A DNA stretch of 64,000 nt from an uncultured Prevotellaceae bacterium. Its GTDB lineage: Bacteria > Bacteroidota > Bacteroidia > Bacteroidales > Bacteroidaceae. The position numbers and the translations under genes are program-made. Every line of letters starts with the position of its first letter. Position 1 is the stretch's first letter. Location of the stretch: NCBI GenBank assembly GCA_900315565.1, contig OMZS01000020.1, positions 1 through 64,000 of the forward strand, read 5' to 3'. Below the pieces are notes generated by a model. That model saw only the letters and a program-made list of their open reading frames with translations. It had not been told where the DNA came from and made no database searches. Below, piece by piece: positions 45,794-53,956 of this stretch.

Positions 45794-47293
45794 TTACTCG
45801 TCTCTTTCCTTTACTATTTGCTCGTAGATGGTTTTCGCGGTGAGCAATTCGCTGCACGTAACAATGGTGCCCACCATTACGCCCAGCATTCCATGCGAAT
45901 TGATGTTCTGCCCAGTGAGCAGCAAATTGGGCACCTTGGTGCGGTGAGGAATGCGCCCGGCGGCCCCCAGCCTCACATCTTTCGCTATGCCATACATCGA
46001 GCCGCGAGCCGTACCCGTGTAGTCGAGATAGGTGAGCGGCGTCGATGTGTAATAGTGCTCAATATCGGCCCTGATGCCCGGGAAATGGCGTTCCAGCTCG
46101 TCCAGCAGCCGCTCGGCCTTTTGCCGCTTAAAGGCCTCGTAGTCGTCACCACGGTGCCCCACGCGGGTTCCCTGCCACCGTTCAACATCTTCCATGTGCA
46201 TGTACGACAACACCACGCCGGTACTGGCAAACCGTGGAGCTTCGTCGGGACAGAAGTGCATGTAGAGAAATCCTTTGGGCCAAGTCTCCTCGTCGTACTG
46301 CTCGCAGCCCCACGGCGTGTCGCCCTTGTAGGCATAGAAATTGTGGTTGATGTAGGGCACACGGTCTTTTTTGAACTGCAAATACACCGAAAAGCCTCCT
46401 ATGCTCTGCGACATGCTATTGACGCGCTGACGGAAAGCTGGTCTGATGATGTGCGACGAGCGCAGCAGTTCAAGCGTGCGCACGGGGTGAGCATCAGAGA
46501 TAACAATGTCGGCAGCAACAAAACGCTCACCGTTCACCTCTACGCCCGTGGCATGGGTGTCGTCGCAGACAATGCTCGTAACCCGCTGACTCGTTTCCAC
46601 CCGGCCGCCATAGCGCTCAATGGTGCGGCGCATCGACAGGGCGATGCGGTCGCTGCCGCCCACTATGCGGAACGCACTTTGGTTGTAGAAGTCCATGATG
46701 AAAGCATGGGTAGAGAAAGGTGTCTTGTCGCGCTCGGCGGCATAGAGGGGCAGGTTGCCCACCAGCACCTTGGCCAGCAGCGGGTCGGAAATGGTGCTCT
46801 CTATCACCTCGTTGATGGTTCGCAACTGATACTCGGTGTTCACCACGGTGTCGCTCTCGGCATATTTCAGCGAGTGCAGCGACGAGGCTCCTGCCACGCG
46901 CTCCACCAGGTCGAAATAACGGGCCAGATGGTCGCGCTCGCGGGGGAAATAGCTCCCCATCTGCTCCAGGAAAGCCTCGCGCCCGTTGGCAAAACGAAAC
47001 TGCTGCCCCTGCAGGCTCACCACGTCGTAGCCGTCGGTGTCGAGTTGCATCAGCCGCACGTCGTTGTTCACTTCCAGGTAGTTCATCAGCCGGTAGAGCG
47101 TCTGCCCTTTGGCGGCACTGCCTATGAAGTGCATACCCGTTTCAAAGCGTCCGCCATGGCGCGAGAAACACTGCAGACAGCCGCCTATCTGCGCAGCCTG
47201 CTCCAGAACGGTCACATCGTAACCGTTCTTAGCCAGAACAACTCCACACGAGAGTCCTCCCAGCCCGCTGCCTATGATGACTACTTTTTTCAA
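45794..47293 (-). CDS. CrtI/phytoene-desaturase-like flavoprotein 1, TTG start
   Basis: A 499-residue FAD oxidoreductase homologous to the next gene: KKVVIIGSGLGGLSCGVVLAKNGY, TVLEQAAQIGGCLQCFSRHGG, and C-terminal LLLTGQNINSHGMLGVMVGTIVTCSELL. No ATG exists near the dinucleotide motif. The only sensible start is a TTG at 47293 whose last two bases form the TGA stop of the upstream gene (TTGA overlap), giving tight translational coupling. The open frame further upstream to 47485 overlaps the GT2-acyltransferase gene and does not look coding. Confidence 0.85.
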   Translation of the reverse strand: MKKVVIIGSGLGGLSCGVVLAKNGYDVTVLEQAAQIGGCLQCFSRHGGRFETGMHFIGSAAKGQTLYRLMNYLEVNNDVRLMQLDTDGYDVVSLQGQQFRFANGREAFLEQMGSYFPRERDHLARYFDLVERVAGASSLHSLKYAESDTVVNTEYQLRTINEVIESTISDPLLAKVLVGNLPLYAAERDKTPFSTHAFIMDFYNQSAFRIVGGSDRIALSMRRTIERYGGRVETSQRVTSIVCDDTHATGVEVNGERFVAADIVISDAHPVRTLELLRSSHIIRPAFRQRVNSMSQSIGGFSVYLQFKKDRVPYINHNFYAYKGDTPWGCEQYDEETWPKGFLYMHFCPDEAPRFASTGVVLSYMHMEDVERWQGTRVGHRGDDYEAFKRQKAERLLDELERHFPGIRADIEHYYTSTPLTYLDYTGTARGSMYGIAKDVRLGAAGRIPHRTKVPNLLLTGQNINSHGMLGVMVGTIVTCSELLTAKTIYEQIVKERDE

Positions 47294-48858
47294 GTCATAA
47301 AATGTCTTTCTATCTCGGTGTAGCGTTTCGTCAGTTGCTGACGCATATACGAGGCTTGCAAGCGCGTGCCCCCGATAGCGGCCAGCTGTTGCTGACTGAC
47401 GGGCGCGCCCACCTCTATGTAGATGGGGCCACGGTTGAGACTGTGCTTGCCTTTGGGAAGTATTTTTCCAGGGCCATAGAGACACATGGGCAAAACGTCG
47501 AGCCCGAGCTGCTGCGCAATGTAGAACGCACCCTGATGAAAACGTCCAATCTTGCAGTTGGGCGAGCGAGTGCCCTCGGGAAAAACGGCAATGCTGTATC
47601 CTCGCTCCGCCAACGAGCGCAGCTGGGGCATCATTTCTTCCATGCCGTTGGCCACAGGATAATATTCGGCGTTACGGATAACGAGCCCGTAAAACGGATT
47701 TCGCCACACCCAGTCGTTGGTAAGAAAAATGATATTGGGCGTGAAGATCAGCATGCACATCAGGTCGAAGTGCGACTGGTGGTTGCAAATCACCACGTGC
47801 GGTTTGTTGAAAGCCTCAGGCTGTGCCACTTTGTAGCTGAAACGTGTGCCCGGAATAAACGTCAACGGCCGTCGGAGGAAAGGCATGCCCTCGCCAAACA
47901 TCACAAATCGGGCAAAACGGTAAATCACACGATGCACGTTCTTCCGCATCTCCTCGGTTGCCTTCGCCACAGCCTCTTGGTTGCTGCCCAACTTCCTGAT
48001 TTTCCATTTCGCTATTTTCAGATACACCCACACGCCAGGCGTAACAATTCCCATCATAACAATGAGAAACATCACCAGCGTGTAAATGGTTCTCACCCAT
48101 TTTGCCAGCCAGCGCAGCAGCCTCAGCGGCAAACCATAGACAATGGCCAGCACGCAGAGCACCGTGTTGAGCACACTGATGCGCGCAAAGTCCTTGAAGG
48201 GGCGGAAGTGGCTCACACGTTCCTCACGAGGCGGATAATAAACATCCACCGGCACCGACACCAGCTGCACTCCGTGCCATGAGGCCAGCACCAGCAACAG
48301 CAGTTCGGCCTCGTAGCGCGACGTGAGCAACTTTAGCCCGTAAAGCCGTTTCAGCGGATACAGCCGGTAGCCGCTTTGCGTATCGGGCAGCCGGCGACCC
48401 GTCTGCACCCAGAACCAGAAATTAGAGAATTTGTTGGCAAAACTGCTTCCGCCCGAGCGGTCAACGCCCTCCATGCGACGGCTACCCACAACGAGCGCGC
48501 CAGGATGATTCTCGTTGGCCCGCAGCAGGTCGGCGATGCTGGCAGGATAGTGCTGCCCGTCGCCGTCGAGCGTAATGGCGTAGGCAAACCCCATTTCGCG
48601 AGCCTTCCGCAATCCCTGTTTCAGCGCATAGCCCTTGCCACGGTTGCGACTGTACTCCACCAGCGTAATGCCCTCCGTAGAGCGCAGCACATCGGTGGTG
48701 GCATCGGTGCTGCCATCGTTCACCACTATCACGTCGGCACAATACTGCAACGTCTCACTTACCACCTGCCCGATGGTTCCGCCATTGTTGTAGGTCGGAA
48801 TCACCACACAGATGCCTTTGTCGCAAAGCCTTTGCCGTATGTCGCCTTTATTCATCAT
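47290..48858 (-). CDS. Fusion of family 2 glycosyltransferase and PlsC-like acyltransferase
   Basis: A 522-residue protein. Residues ~15-240 form a DPM1-like GT2 domain (CVVIPTYNNGGTIGQVV, VVNDGSTDAT, ITLDGDGQHYP, DTQSGYRLYPL). Two membrane helices lie at ~245-300. Residues ~335-520 form a PlsC acyltransferase (VVICNHQSHFDLMCML, NDWVWRNPFYG, IAVFPEGTRSPNCKIGRFHQGAF). The same fusion is known from aryl-polyene and flexirubin clusters, where it is thought to attach the chain to a sugar or lipid anchor. It is the first gene of the eight-gene operon, starting 11 bases after a -7 element. Confidence 0.88.
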   Translation of the reverse strand: MMNKGDIRQRLCDKGICVVIPTYNNGGTIGQVVSETLQYCADVIVVNDGSTDATTDVLRSTEGITLVEYSRNRGKGYALKQGLRKAREMGFAYAITLDGDGQHYPASIADLLRANENHPGALVVGSRRMEGVDRSGGSSFANKFSNFWFWVQTGRRLPDTQSGYRLYPLKRLYGLKLLTSRYEAELLLLVLASWHGVQLVSVPVDVYYPPREERVSHFRPFKDFARISVLNTVLCVLAIVYGLPLRLLRWLAKWVRTIYTLVMFLIVMMGIVTPGVWVYLKIAKWKIRKLGSNQEAVAKATEEMRKNVHRVIYRFARFVMFGEGMPFLRRPLTFIPGTRFSYKVAQPEAFNKPHVVICNHQSHFDLMCMLIFTPNIIFLTNDWVWRNPFYGLVIRNAEYYPVANGMEEMMPQLRSLAERGYSIAVFPEGTRSPNCKIGRFHQGAFYIAQQLGLDVLPMCLYGPGKILPKGKHSLNRGPIYIEVGAPVSQQQLAAIGGTRLQASYMRQQLTKRYTEIERHFMT

Positions 48859-48868
48859 CGTTATCGTG

Positions 48869-48876
48869 CAAAAATA
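48869..48876 (-). promoter_or_regulatory. -7 promoter element of the lipid/polyene operon
   Basis: TATTTTTG on the minus strand at 48876-48869, followed by CACGATAACG and the ATG at 48858. The leader would be only about five bases. Confidence 0.6.
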
Positions 48877-49001
48877 CGCATTTTCCGCACAACTAAAGCA
48901 GCCAAAACAAAAAAAATGAACTTTTCACCCTCATTTTCCCCCTTTTTCCTTATCATCACCCGTCTCTAAACCCTTTTCGTTCCCCTTTTTGCTAGCATTA
49001 G

Positions 49002-49073
49002 GGTTAAGGATAAGGCAAAGGTTAAGGATAAGGCAAAGGTTAACGATAGCGTTATGGTTAAGGATGCGTTATC
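49002..49073. repeat. 18-bp tandem repeat GGTTAAGGATAAGGCAAA, four copies
   Basis: Two perfect units (49002, 49020) are followed by two degenerate ones (49038, 49056). A related 18-bp repeat TATCGTTGAAGTTTTCGC occurs twice at 51275-51310. Confidence 0.8.
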
Positions 49074-49167
49074 GTTGACATTATCGCTGACGTTACCATT
49101 TTCACCGTCAGCAAAAGAAAAGATATTCGAGAACAAGAACACATCATCGTGCTTTACGCCAAAATTT

Positions 49168-49286
49168 TCTAGAAAATCTGACCGTATCGTCGTGAATTAT
49201 TTTTTTATTGTCATGGTTTGGAAAAATAACGTCGGGAGATATGATATTTTTTTCTAGAAAATTTTACCGTATCGTCGTAAGATAAT
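49168..49286. repeat. Two TCTAGAAAAT + ACCGTATCGTCGT units, 85 bp apart
   Basis: TCTAGAAAATCTGACCGTAT (49168) and TCTAGAAAATTTTACCGTAT (49253) each run into CGTCGTRA. The bases between (TTTGGAAAAATAACGTCGGG) match a segment at about 63264 that also leads into TTTTCTAG. Confidence 0.78.
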
Positions 49287-49291
49287 ATCAC

Positions 49292-49323
49292 AACACGGCA
49301 TTGCTCATTTACAATGCCGTGTT
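49292..49323. terminator. Hairpin terminator AACACGGCATTG
   Basis: AACACGGCATTG / CAATGCCGTGTT with an eight-base loop, followed on the plus strand by TTCTTTTTCC. No plus-strand gene precedes it; on the minus strand it could end the toxin-antitoxin transcript. Confidence 0.65.
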
Positions 49324-49371
49324 TTCTTTTTCCATTCCAAAGCCCTGCAGCTACAAATCGATGACTCGCAT

Positions 49372-49451
49372 ATAATCATGTACCCAGACAATCATGCGAA
49401 ACTCATGAGCAAATGCTCACCGGCAAGCACTATGTCTGGGTACATCATTAT
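49372..49451. repeat. Imperfect 19-bp inverted repeat near the antitoxin gene end
   Basis: ATAATCATGTACCCAGACA (from 49372) and TGTCTGGGTACATCATTAT (to 49451) flank about 42 bases that contain a smaller hairpin (CTCATGAGC, TGAGCAAATGCTCA). Could be a small mobile element or a structured 3' region. Confidence 0.6.
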
Positions 49452-49489
49452 AATGATACGAATCAGTTGTAGTTATGCTATCCGATTCA

Positions 49490-49807
49490 TTATGGCTCAG
49501 CAGCTACCACAGGTTCAAACTCACAAGCAGGATAGATGCTAGAATGACAGACTCCAATAATGGGAGCGTCAAGGGCTTTTTCGATAGAAACCAATGTGTC
49601 TATCGTGAAATTATGCGTACCCCGCATCCACTTACTGATTTCCGCTTCACTTTTGCCCATCTTTAAAGCAAAATCTTTCTGTTTCATACCTTTTTCCTCC
49701 AGAATATCATGTATTCTGTCAACAATACGGAAAGAAAGTGCAACAAAGTCACGGGCTTCTGGGCTCACCCGCCTGCGTCTCTCCTCTAAAACTCTACTCC
49801 TCTTCAT
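49490..49807 (-). CDS. HigA-like helix-turn-helix antitoxin
   Basis: A 105-residue protein with an XRE/Cro-type HTH (GMKQKDFALKMGKSEAEISKWMRGTHNFTIDTLVSIEKAL) in the middle. It follows the toxin gene with a 14-base overlap, the toxin-first order of HigBA systems. It should neutralise the toxin and repress the operon through the palindrome at 50292. A hydrophobic C-terminus (APIIGVCHSSIYPAC) may bind the toxin. Confidence 0.85.
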   Translation of the reverse strand: MKRSRVLEERRRRVSPEARDFVALSFRIVDRIHDILEEKGMKQKDFALKMGKSEAEISKWMRGTHNFTIDTLVSIEKALDAPIIGVCHSSIYPACEFEPVVAAEP

Positions 49808-50282
49808 ACCTTGTAAAATTTAAGTTTCCAACAATTTCTTTATCCACTAGCGCCATGATACCATTTTTGATTCTAGACGAGATAAAACGGCTTGTATCCA
49901 CTAACAGCTTCACGTAGGGAGCCAATGTTTCACACTCCTGCCAAGTGCGTCCACTTTTTACTCCTCCATTTCCAAACACCAGAATCTTGTCCGACAACCG
50001 TAAGCAATACAATCTGAGTTTATTTCCCACGTCAATGGGAATCACCCCAACACCGTCGCCATAATTCCCTTCAGGACGGAAGTAACGCTCCAAGGCGCCA
50101 CGTTCTGCTATTTGATCAATCCATGAGATAATCACATCTAGCTCTTTATCGTGCTCACTTCCCTCTGGGAACTTCTCAAAGAAAGCCTCCAACTCCGTCA
50201 ATTCCTTTCCAGCTATTCTTATGCTGTAAAAGTTAACATTCTCATACTCTTCCAGCAACTCAATGCTGTATTCTTGCTTCAT
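49794..50282 (-). CDS. Putative HigB/RelE-like toxin
   Basis: A 162-residue protein, long for the family. The C-terminal part YRPEGNYGDGVGVIPIDV (as RYFRPEGNYGDG), LRLYCLRLSDKILVFGNGGVK and a final helix resemble Bacteroidetes toxins of RelE/ParE-like fold paired with XRE antitoxins. Such toxins usually cleave mRNA at the ribosome. It is the first gene of the two-gene operon, 31 bases after the -7 element. Identity as a toxin rests mainly on operon structure and these motifs. Confidence 0.75.
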   Translation of the reverse strand: MKQEYSIELLEEYENVNFYSIRIAGKELTELEAFFEKFPEGSEHDKELDVIISWIDQIAERGALERYFRPEGNYGDGVGVIPIDVGNKLRLYCLRLSDKILVFGNGGVKSGRTWQECETLAPYVKLLVDTSRFISSRIKNGIMALVDKEIVGNLNFTRYEEE

Positions 50283-50291
50283 GCAAACACT

Positions 50292-50320
50292 TAACTTTTA
50301 AGTTATCTGCCGCAAAAATA
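50292..50320 (-). promoter_or_regulatory. Toxin-antitoxin promoter with operator palindrome
   Basis: TATTTTTG (minus strand, 50320-50313) is followed by the palindrome TAACTT-TT-AAGTTA at 50305-50292, right before the toxin ATG at 50282. A second related sequence TTAACTTAAAAAATAAGT lies upstream at about 50349-50366. Both are likely binding sites of the antitoxin. Confidence 0.65.
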
Positions 50321-50412
50321 CAACCTTTCTTTGTAACTACAAAAAAATTAACTTAAAAAATAAGTATCTCTTCTTCTTTTTTGCATTTTTGTTGAAGCAG
50401 GAACAAAGAAAT

Positions 50413-50464
50413 CGCCCTGAAATGGCAAAAGCATTGTGAATGGAACTTTTGCCATTTCAGGGCG
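50413..50464. terminator. Perfect 19-bp inverted repeat, likely terminator
   Basis: CGCCCTGAAATGGCAAAAG (50413-50431) and its exact complement (50446-50464) with a 14-base loop, just downstream of the beta-barrel gene that ends at 50497 on the minus strand. Confidence 0.72.
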
Positions 50465-50496
50465 TAATGGAAAAACAGCGGTGAAGCTGCTATTAA

Positions 50497-51258
50497 CTAT
50501 TTGATCCGATAGAACACACCAATCGTACCATAAATGGGATAAAGCGTCTGCTCTACGGTATTAAAGTCGCTCTTGAAAATGCCATTGAGGCCCCAGTTCA
50601 GGTCAGCGGAAACACCTATGCGAGGCGACACTTGCCAGTCGGCACCCACACCTATTCCCACTTGCAGATTTCGCATGTCGTCGCTAAAGTCGTAGGTGGC
50701 ACGCTCGTCTTCACCGGTTCCCATACTGACCTTTGGACCCGTGGGATTTCCCTGACGCAGATAACCGTCGAAAACGTAACCGCTGAAATCTTTGTTGATA
50801 AGCATCGACAGATATGGACCAGCCTTCAGCGTCACTTTTTTGCCCAAAGCATAAGTAGCTTGAACAGGCAGAGTGAACATCCACTCGGTTACTTTCTGGC
50901 GGATGTGGCCAGTATAGACACCCTCGAGCATGCTCTCACCTTTTTTCACTTCCATGTGGTAGGACTTAGTGGTGGCCTCGGCATCCATGGCCTTGTTTTC
51001 GAAGAGGAGTCCTATCTGAAGTCCCCAATTCGACTGTATGGGCATGCTGACACTGACACCCGCCATCAACGACGGTGTGAGCCTGTATTTGTCGATGCTG
51101 CGAATGGTGGCAGGAATGCCTATGGGGGCGGTTCCGCCTATCTGGTATCCCAGACGGGCTTTCAATCCCCAGTCACCGCCCGGAGTGTTTGCCTTGGTGT
51201 GAGTGGGCAACAATGCCATCAGCACGAGTGATATTATTGCTATACGAATTTTCATCAT
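50497..51258 (-). CDS. Outer-membrane beta-barrel protein (PorT-like family)
   Basis: A 253-residue protein with a signal peptide (MMKIRIAIISLVLMALLPTHTKA) and alternating beta strands such as WGLKARLGYQIGG, WGLQIGLLFENKAM, WMFTLPVQATYALGKKVTLKAGPYLSML and the terminal YGTIGVFYRIK. These fit outer-membrane beta-barrel families of Bacteroidetes (OMP_b-brl_2/PorT type). It is downstream of the PCMD lipoprotein gene in the same direction, separated by a 52-base repeat region, and may share its transcript. Ligand unknown. Confidence 0.82.
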   Translation of the reverse strand: MMKIRIAIISLVLMALLPTHTKANTPGGDWGLKARLGYQIGGTAPIGIPATIRSIDKYRLTPSLMAGVSVSMPIQSNWGLQIGLLFENKAMDAEATTKSYHMEVKKGESMLEGVYTGHIRQKVTEWMFTLPVQATYALGKKVTLKAGPYLSMLINKDFSGYVFDGYLRQGNPTGPKVSMGTGEDERATYDFSDDMRNLQVGIGVGADWQVSPRIGVSADLNWGLNGIFKSDFNTVEQTLYPIYGTIGVFYRIK

Positions 51259-51274
51259 CTATTGTCGTTTTCGT

Positions 51275-51310
51275 TATCGTTGAAGTTTTCGCTATCGTTG
51301 AAGTTTTCTT
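51275..51310. repeat. 18-bp tandem repeat TATCGTTGAAGTTTTC, two copies
   Basis: TATCGTTGAAGTTTTCGC and TATCGTTGAAGTTTTCTT lie between the PCMD gene stop and the beta-barrel gene start. Confidence 0.8.
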
Positions 51311-52479
51311 CATTCTTTTTCCAAAGAGACGGTTACCTTGTCGATATACAGCGTGCTGCCAATGGCCCCGCAGAAACGGGCACCGTCTTTGCTTGAAGAG
51401 AACACCAAAGCCAGATTGTAGCCATAGGCATCGAGTTTTTCCTGATCGATGGGAGCTATGTCCTCGAAAAACATTTCGAAGGGTTTCCATTCGTCGGTAG
51501 GAGGCAACGATTCCACGCGCGCCTTGCTCACAACGTATTCGCTGGTGAGCACATTACCACCATCGAGTACCACAGGTTTGCCATTGGCATCGGTGTTGCG
51601 ATAGAGCACGGCATAGATGTCGCCTTCGTCGGTTTTGCCAGCAACAACCTGGTTCTGCTCATTGACGAACTCAGCTCCTGGGCGATACTTGTAGTAGCCT
51701 GTCACCTTGACGGGTTCTTCGGGGAAAGCATTGCCATTGCCCATCAACGTTGACTCGAGCGAGTTGCTCAGAGCCTTGTCAACATCGAAAGCTCCGATAA
51801 ACAGGTTGCCGGCAGCAATATATTTTTGGGCGGCAGCCGCCAAAGGGCCAGCACTCAACGTCTGCATGCGCACGCAATTGCCGTCGTAGCCATTCGGGTC
51901 GGGCACAGTAGGGTACTGGTCGGGGGTCAGGTTACTATTGCCCATGCCAAAGCCCTGATTGCCCGAAGCCCACAAGTTAACTTTTTTGCCATTCTTGTCA
52001 AACTCGTACCACGAATAATAACTGTACTTAATGGCTCCAAAGAAAAGGTCGCCGTTGAGAATCTCATAATTCTCGAAATCGTACTTCAAAGTGGGCAAAT
52101 CAGCTTCGCGAAATTCCACCTTATACTGCCGAGTCCACGAACCATCCTCAGAGGTGACCGTATAGACAACAGGACCATTGGTAAAATCCTGTTCCGAACC
52201 GTTGGCAGGAGTAATGGTGGCTCCCGGTGTGAGGTTGAAATATAGGGGCAGCTTCGGCAGCGAAATCATCGACTTCACCGTGAACACTATCTCGCTGCTG
52301 CTGATAAGCACGTTGTCTTTGCGCATGTCGGTTTCGGGCTGATAGAAACACGATTTATAGTCATCGCCCTCTACCCATGCACTCAAGATGTCGCACTCCT
52401 GATTGAGCGGCTCATCCTTGATGCACGATGCCAGCGAAAGAACAACGGCAAGACATGAAATAAGTTGGATTTTCTTCAT
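51310..52479 (-). CDS. PCMD-domain lipoprotein
   Basis: A 389-residue lipoprotein (MKKIQLISCLAVVLSLASCIKDEPLNQECDI; lipobox LASC). An Ig-like region (~50-125, ending WTRQYKVEF) precedes the putative carbohydrate metabolism (PCMD) jelly-roll at ~150-385. Recognisable pieces are FGAIKYSYYSWYEFDKNGK, the PVKVTGYYKYRPGAEFVN segment, and the end SKDGARFCGAIGSTLYIDKVTV. PCMD proteins are common in Bacteroidetes polysaccharide loci; binding of surface glycans is presumed. It is the upstream neighbour of the beta-barrel gene. Confidence 0.87.
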   Translation of the reverse strand: MKKIQLISCLAVVLSLASCIKDEPLNQECDILSAWVEGDDYKSCFYQPETDMRKDNVLISSSEIVFTVKSMISLPKLPLYFNLTPGATITPANGSEQDFTNGPVVYTVTSEDGSWTRQYKVEFREADLPTLKYDFENYEILNGDLFFGAIKYSYYSWYEFDKNGKKVNLWASGNQGFGMGNSNLTPDQYPTVPDPNGYDGNCVRMQTLSAGPLAAAAQKYIAAGNLFIGAFDVDKALSNSLESTLMGNGNAFPEEPVKVTGYYKYRPGAEFVNEQNQVVAGKTDEGDIYAVLYRNTDANGKPVVLDGGNVLTSEYVVSKARVESLPPTDEWKPFEMFFEDIAPIDQEKLDAYGYNLALVFSSSKDGARFCGAIGSTLYIDKVTVSLEKE

Positions 52480-52520
52480 ACTGGTAAATCAAATCAATCA
52501 TACTGTAACAAAATCAGTTG

Positions 52521-52528
52521 CAAAAGTA
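52521..52528 (-). promoter_or_regulatory. -7 promoter element of the PCMD gene
   Basis: TACTTTTG on the minus strand, 41 bases before the ATG at 52479. Confidence 0.6.
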
Positions 52529-52671
52529 CGTGTTTTTTTCATTGCTACAAACGCAAAAACATTTTTTCTGAGCCAAAAAGCCGTTTTCTTGACCTATTTC
52601 AATGAAAAACAGTCCGAATTTTTGTTTTATTTAAAACAATTGCATAACTTCGCAGCCACACATAGCAATAC

Positions 52672-53862
52672 ATGCAAAAAAAGAAGCACTTCCAGACAAG
52701 GAAAATACTGGCCGACACATTGGTCATCGTTCTATTGGCACTGGTCTTGATGCCTTTGCACAGTTGGATTTTCGGCACTTCGCTGCTCGACAATCCTGAC
52801 AATGCTAAAGCATCGGTCAGTGAGCTGGCCTATCGCATACAGAGACAACAAACCGAGGCCACCCAGTCGGACGAAATCTCACTGGTTGACATCAGTGGTC
52901 TATACGGTTCCAGCAGCCGAGGCGATATTGCGGCTTTGCTCGACAGCATCTACGACATGAACCCCAAGCTCATTGGTGTAGATGTGCGTTTTCCGGCTCC
53001 CAAAGTCTATTCAGTCTATGACTCGCTGCTGGCTCAGACTGCCGCCAGAATCGCCGACAAGACCGTGTTTGTGTGCGAGCTGGACTCTTTCGACATGGAG
53101 CAGCATCAGTTCAAACACAGCGAGCACTCGTTCTTCAAGTCTGTCAAGGGATATAGCGAGGGCTACGCCAACCTGATGCAGAATGGCGACGACAAGCCTG
53201 TCAGGCAGTACAGTCTTTTTCAGATGCTCAATGGCGTAATGGTGTATTCGTTTCCCGCCCAGCTGCTCATCAACTATCTGGACGAAGACGACCTGAGTGA
53301 TAATACGCCCATTATACGTTTTGAACCGACTCTTTTCACTTGTCTCAACCCTGGAAATCTGAACCCCGAACTCATTCGCGACCGCATCGTTTTGGTGGGC
53401 GACATGCACAACCGCGGCGACAGCCATCCAACGCCACTGGGCTGGATGCAAGGACTGGAGATTCACGCCTACACCATTCAGACCATTCTCGAACGAAACC
53501 CCGTAGCCCAAGCCAGCGTGTTAGTGCTGCTACTATTGGCACTGGCCATTTCGGCTGTCCACTCGTTTGTGGTGGTTTCAACCGACCATCTGCTCAAAGT
53601 AAAGCCGTCCAGCATGATGGAGTTTGTTTTCAAGCAGGGACTCGTCACCATGGGTGTTACTTACTTGCTCAACATCGTGATGGAGTACGTGTCGTACATT
53701 TCGTTCACCGTGTTTGAAACCAGCTTGGCGCTTCACACCTTAATACCCGAAATCATCAAACTGACTGCATTTGCCAAAGTCACCTATTGCATTGTGTATC
53801 AAGTGCTCTACAAACGCTACGCGTGGAAATGGCTCAACTACTCAAGCTACAGCATTCAGTAG
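52672..53862 (+). CDS. CHASE2-domain membrane protein
   Basis: A 396-residue protein with one N-terminal helix (residues ~12-30), a CHASE2 sensor (~55-285; ISLVDISGLYG, GVDVRFPAPK, IVLVGDMHNRGDSHPTPLGWMQGLEIHAYTIQTIL) and about three C-terminal helices (~285-375). CHASE2 is an extracytoplasmic sensor usually fused to a cyclase, kinase or GGDEF domain. Here the output domain is missing and the protein ends shortly after the helices, so signalling must pass through a partner. The next gene, 94 bases downstream, is a candidate. Confidence 0.85.
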   Translation: MQKKKHFQTRKILADTLVIVLLALVLMPLHSWIFGTSLLDNPDNAKASVSELAYRIQRQQTEATQSDEISLVDISGLYGSSSRGDIAALLDSIYDMNPKLIGVDVRFPAPKVYSVYDSLLAQTAARIADKTVFVCELDSFDMEQHQFKHSEHSFFKSVKGYSEGYANLMQNGDDKPVRQYSLFQMLNGVMVYSFPAQLLINYLDEDDLSDNTPIIRFEPTLFTCLNPGNLNPELIRDRIVLVGDMHNRGDSHPTPLGWMQGLEIHAYTIQTILERNPVAQASVLVLLLLALAISAVHSFVVVSTDHLLKVKPSSMMEFVFKQGLVTMGVTYLLNIVMEYVSYISFTVFETSLALHTLIPEIIKLTAFAKVTYCIVYQVLYKRYAWKWLNYSSYSIQ

Positions 53863-53881
53863 GACGCTACAGCATTCAGTA
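53846..53881. repeat. 16-bp direct repeat across the CHASE2 gene stop codon
   Basis: GCTACAGCATTCAGTA occurs at 53846-53861 and 53866-53881. The first copy ends in the TAG stop; a small tandem duplication of the gene end. Confidence 0.75.
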
Positions 53882-53956
53882 AGTTATTCGCATGGACGAA
53901 CGGCAGAACCGTCTCTTGTTTCTCACGAAAAGACAACATTTTAACAAAATAGAAAA

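Noticed and set aside
37355..48858. Carotenoid biosynthesis cluster
   Set aside because: CrtI-like proteins are present, but there is no phytoene synthase, GGPP synthase or cyclase, while ACP, acyl ligase and MMPL point to an acyl product.
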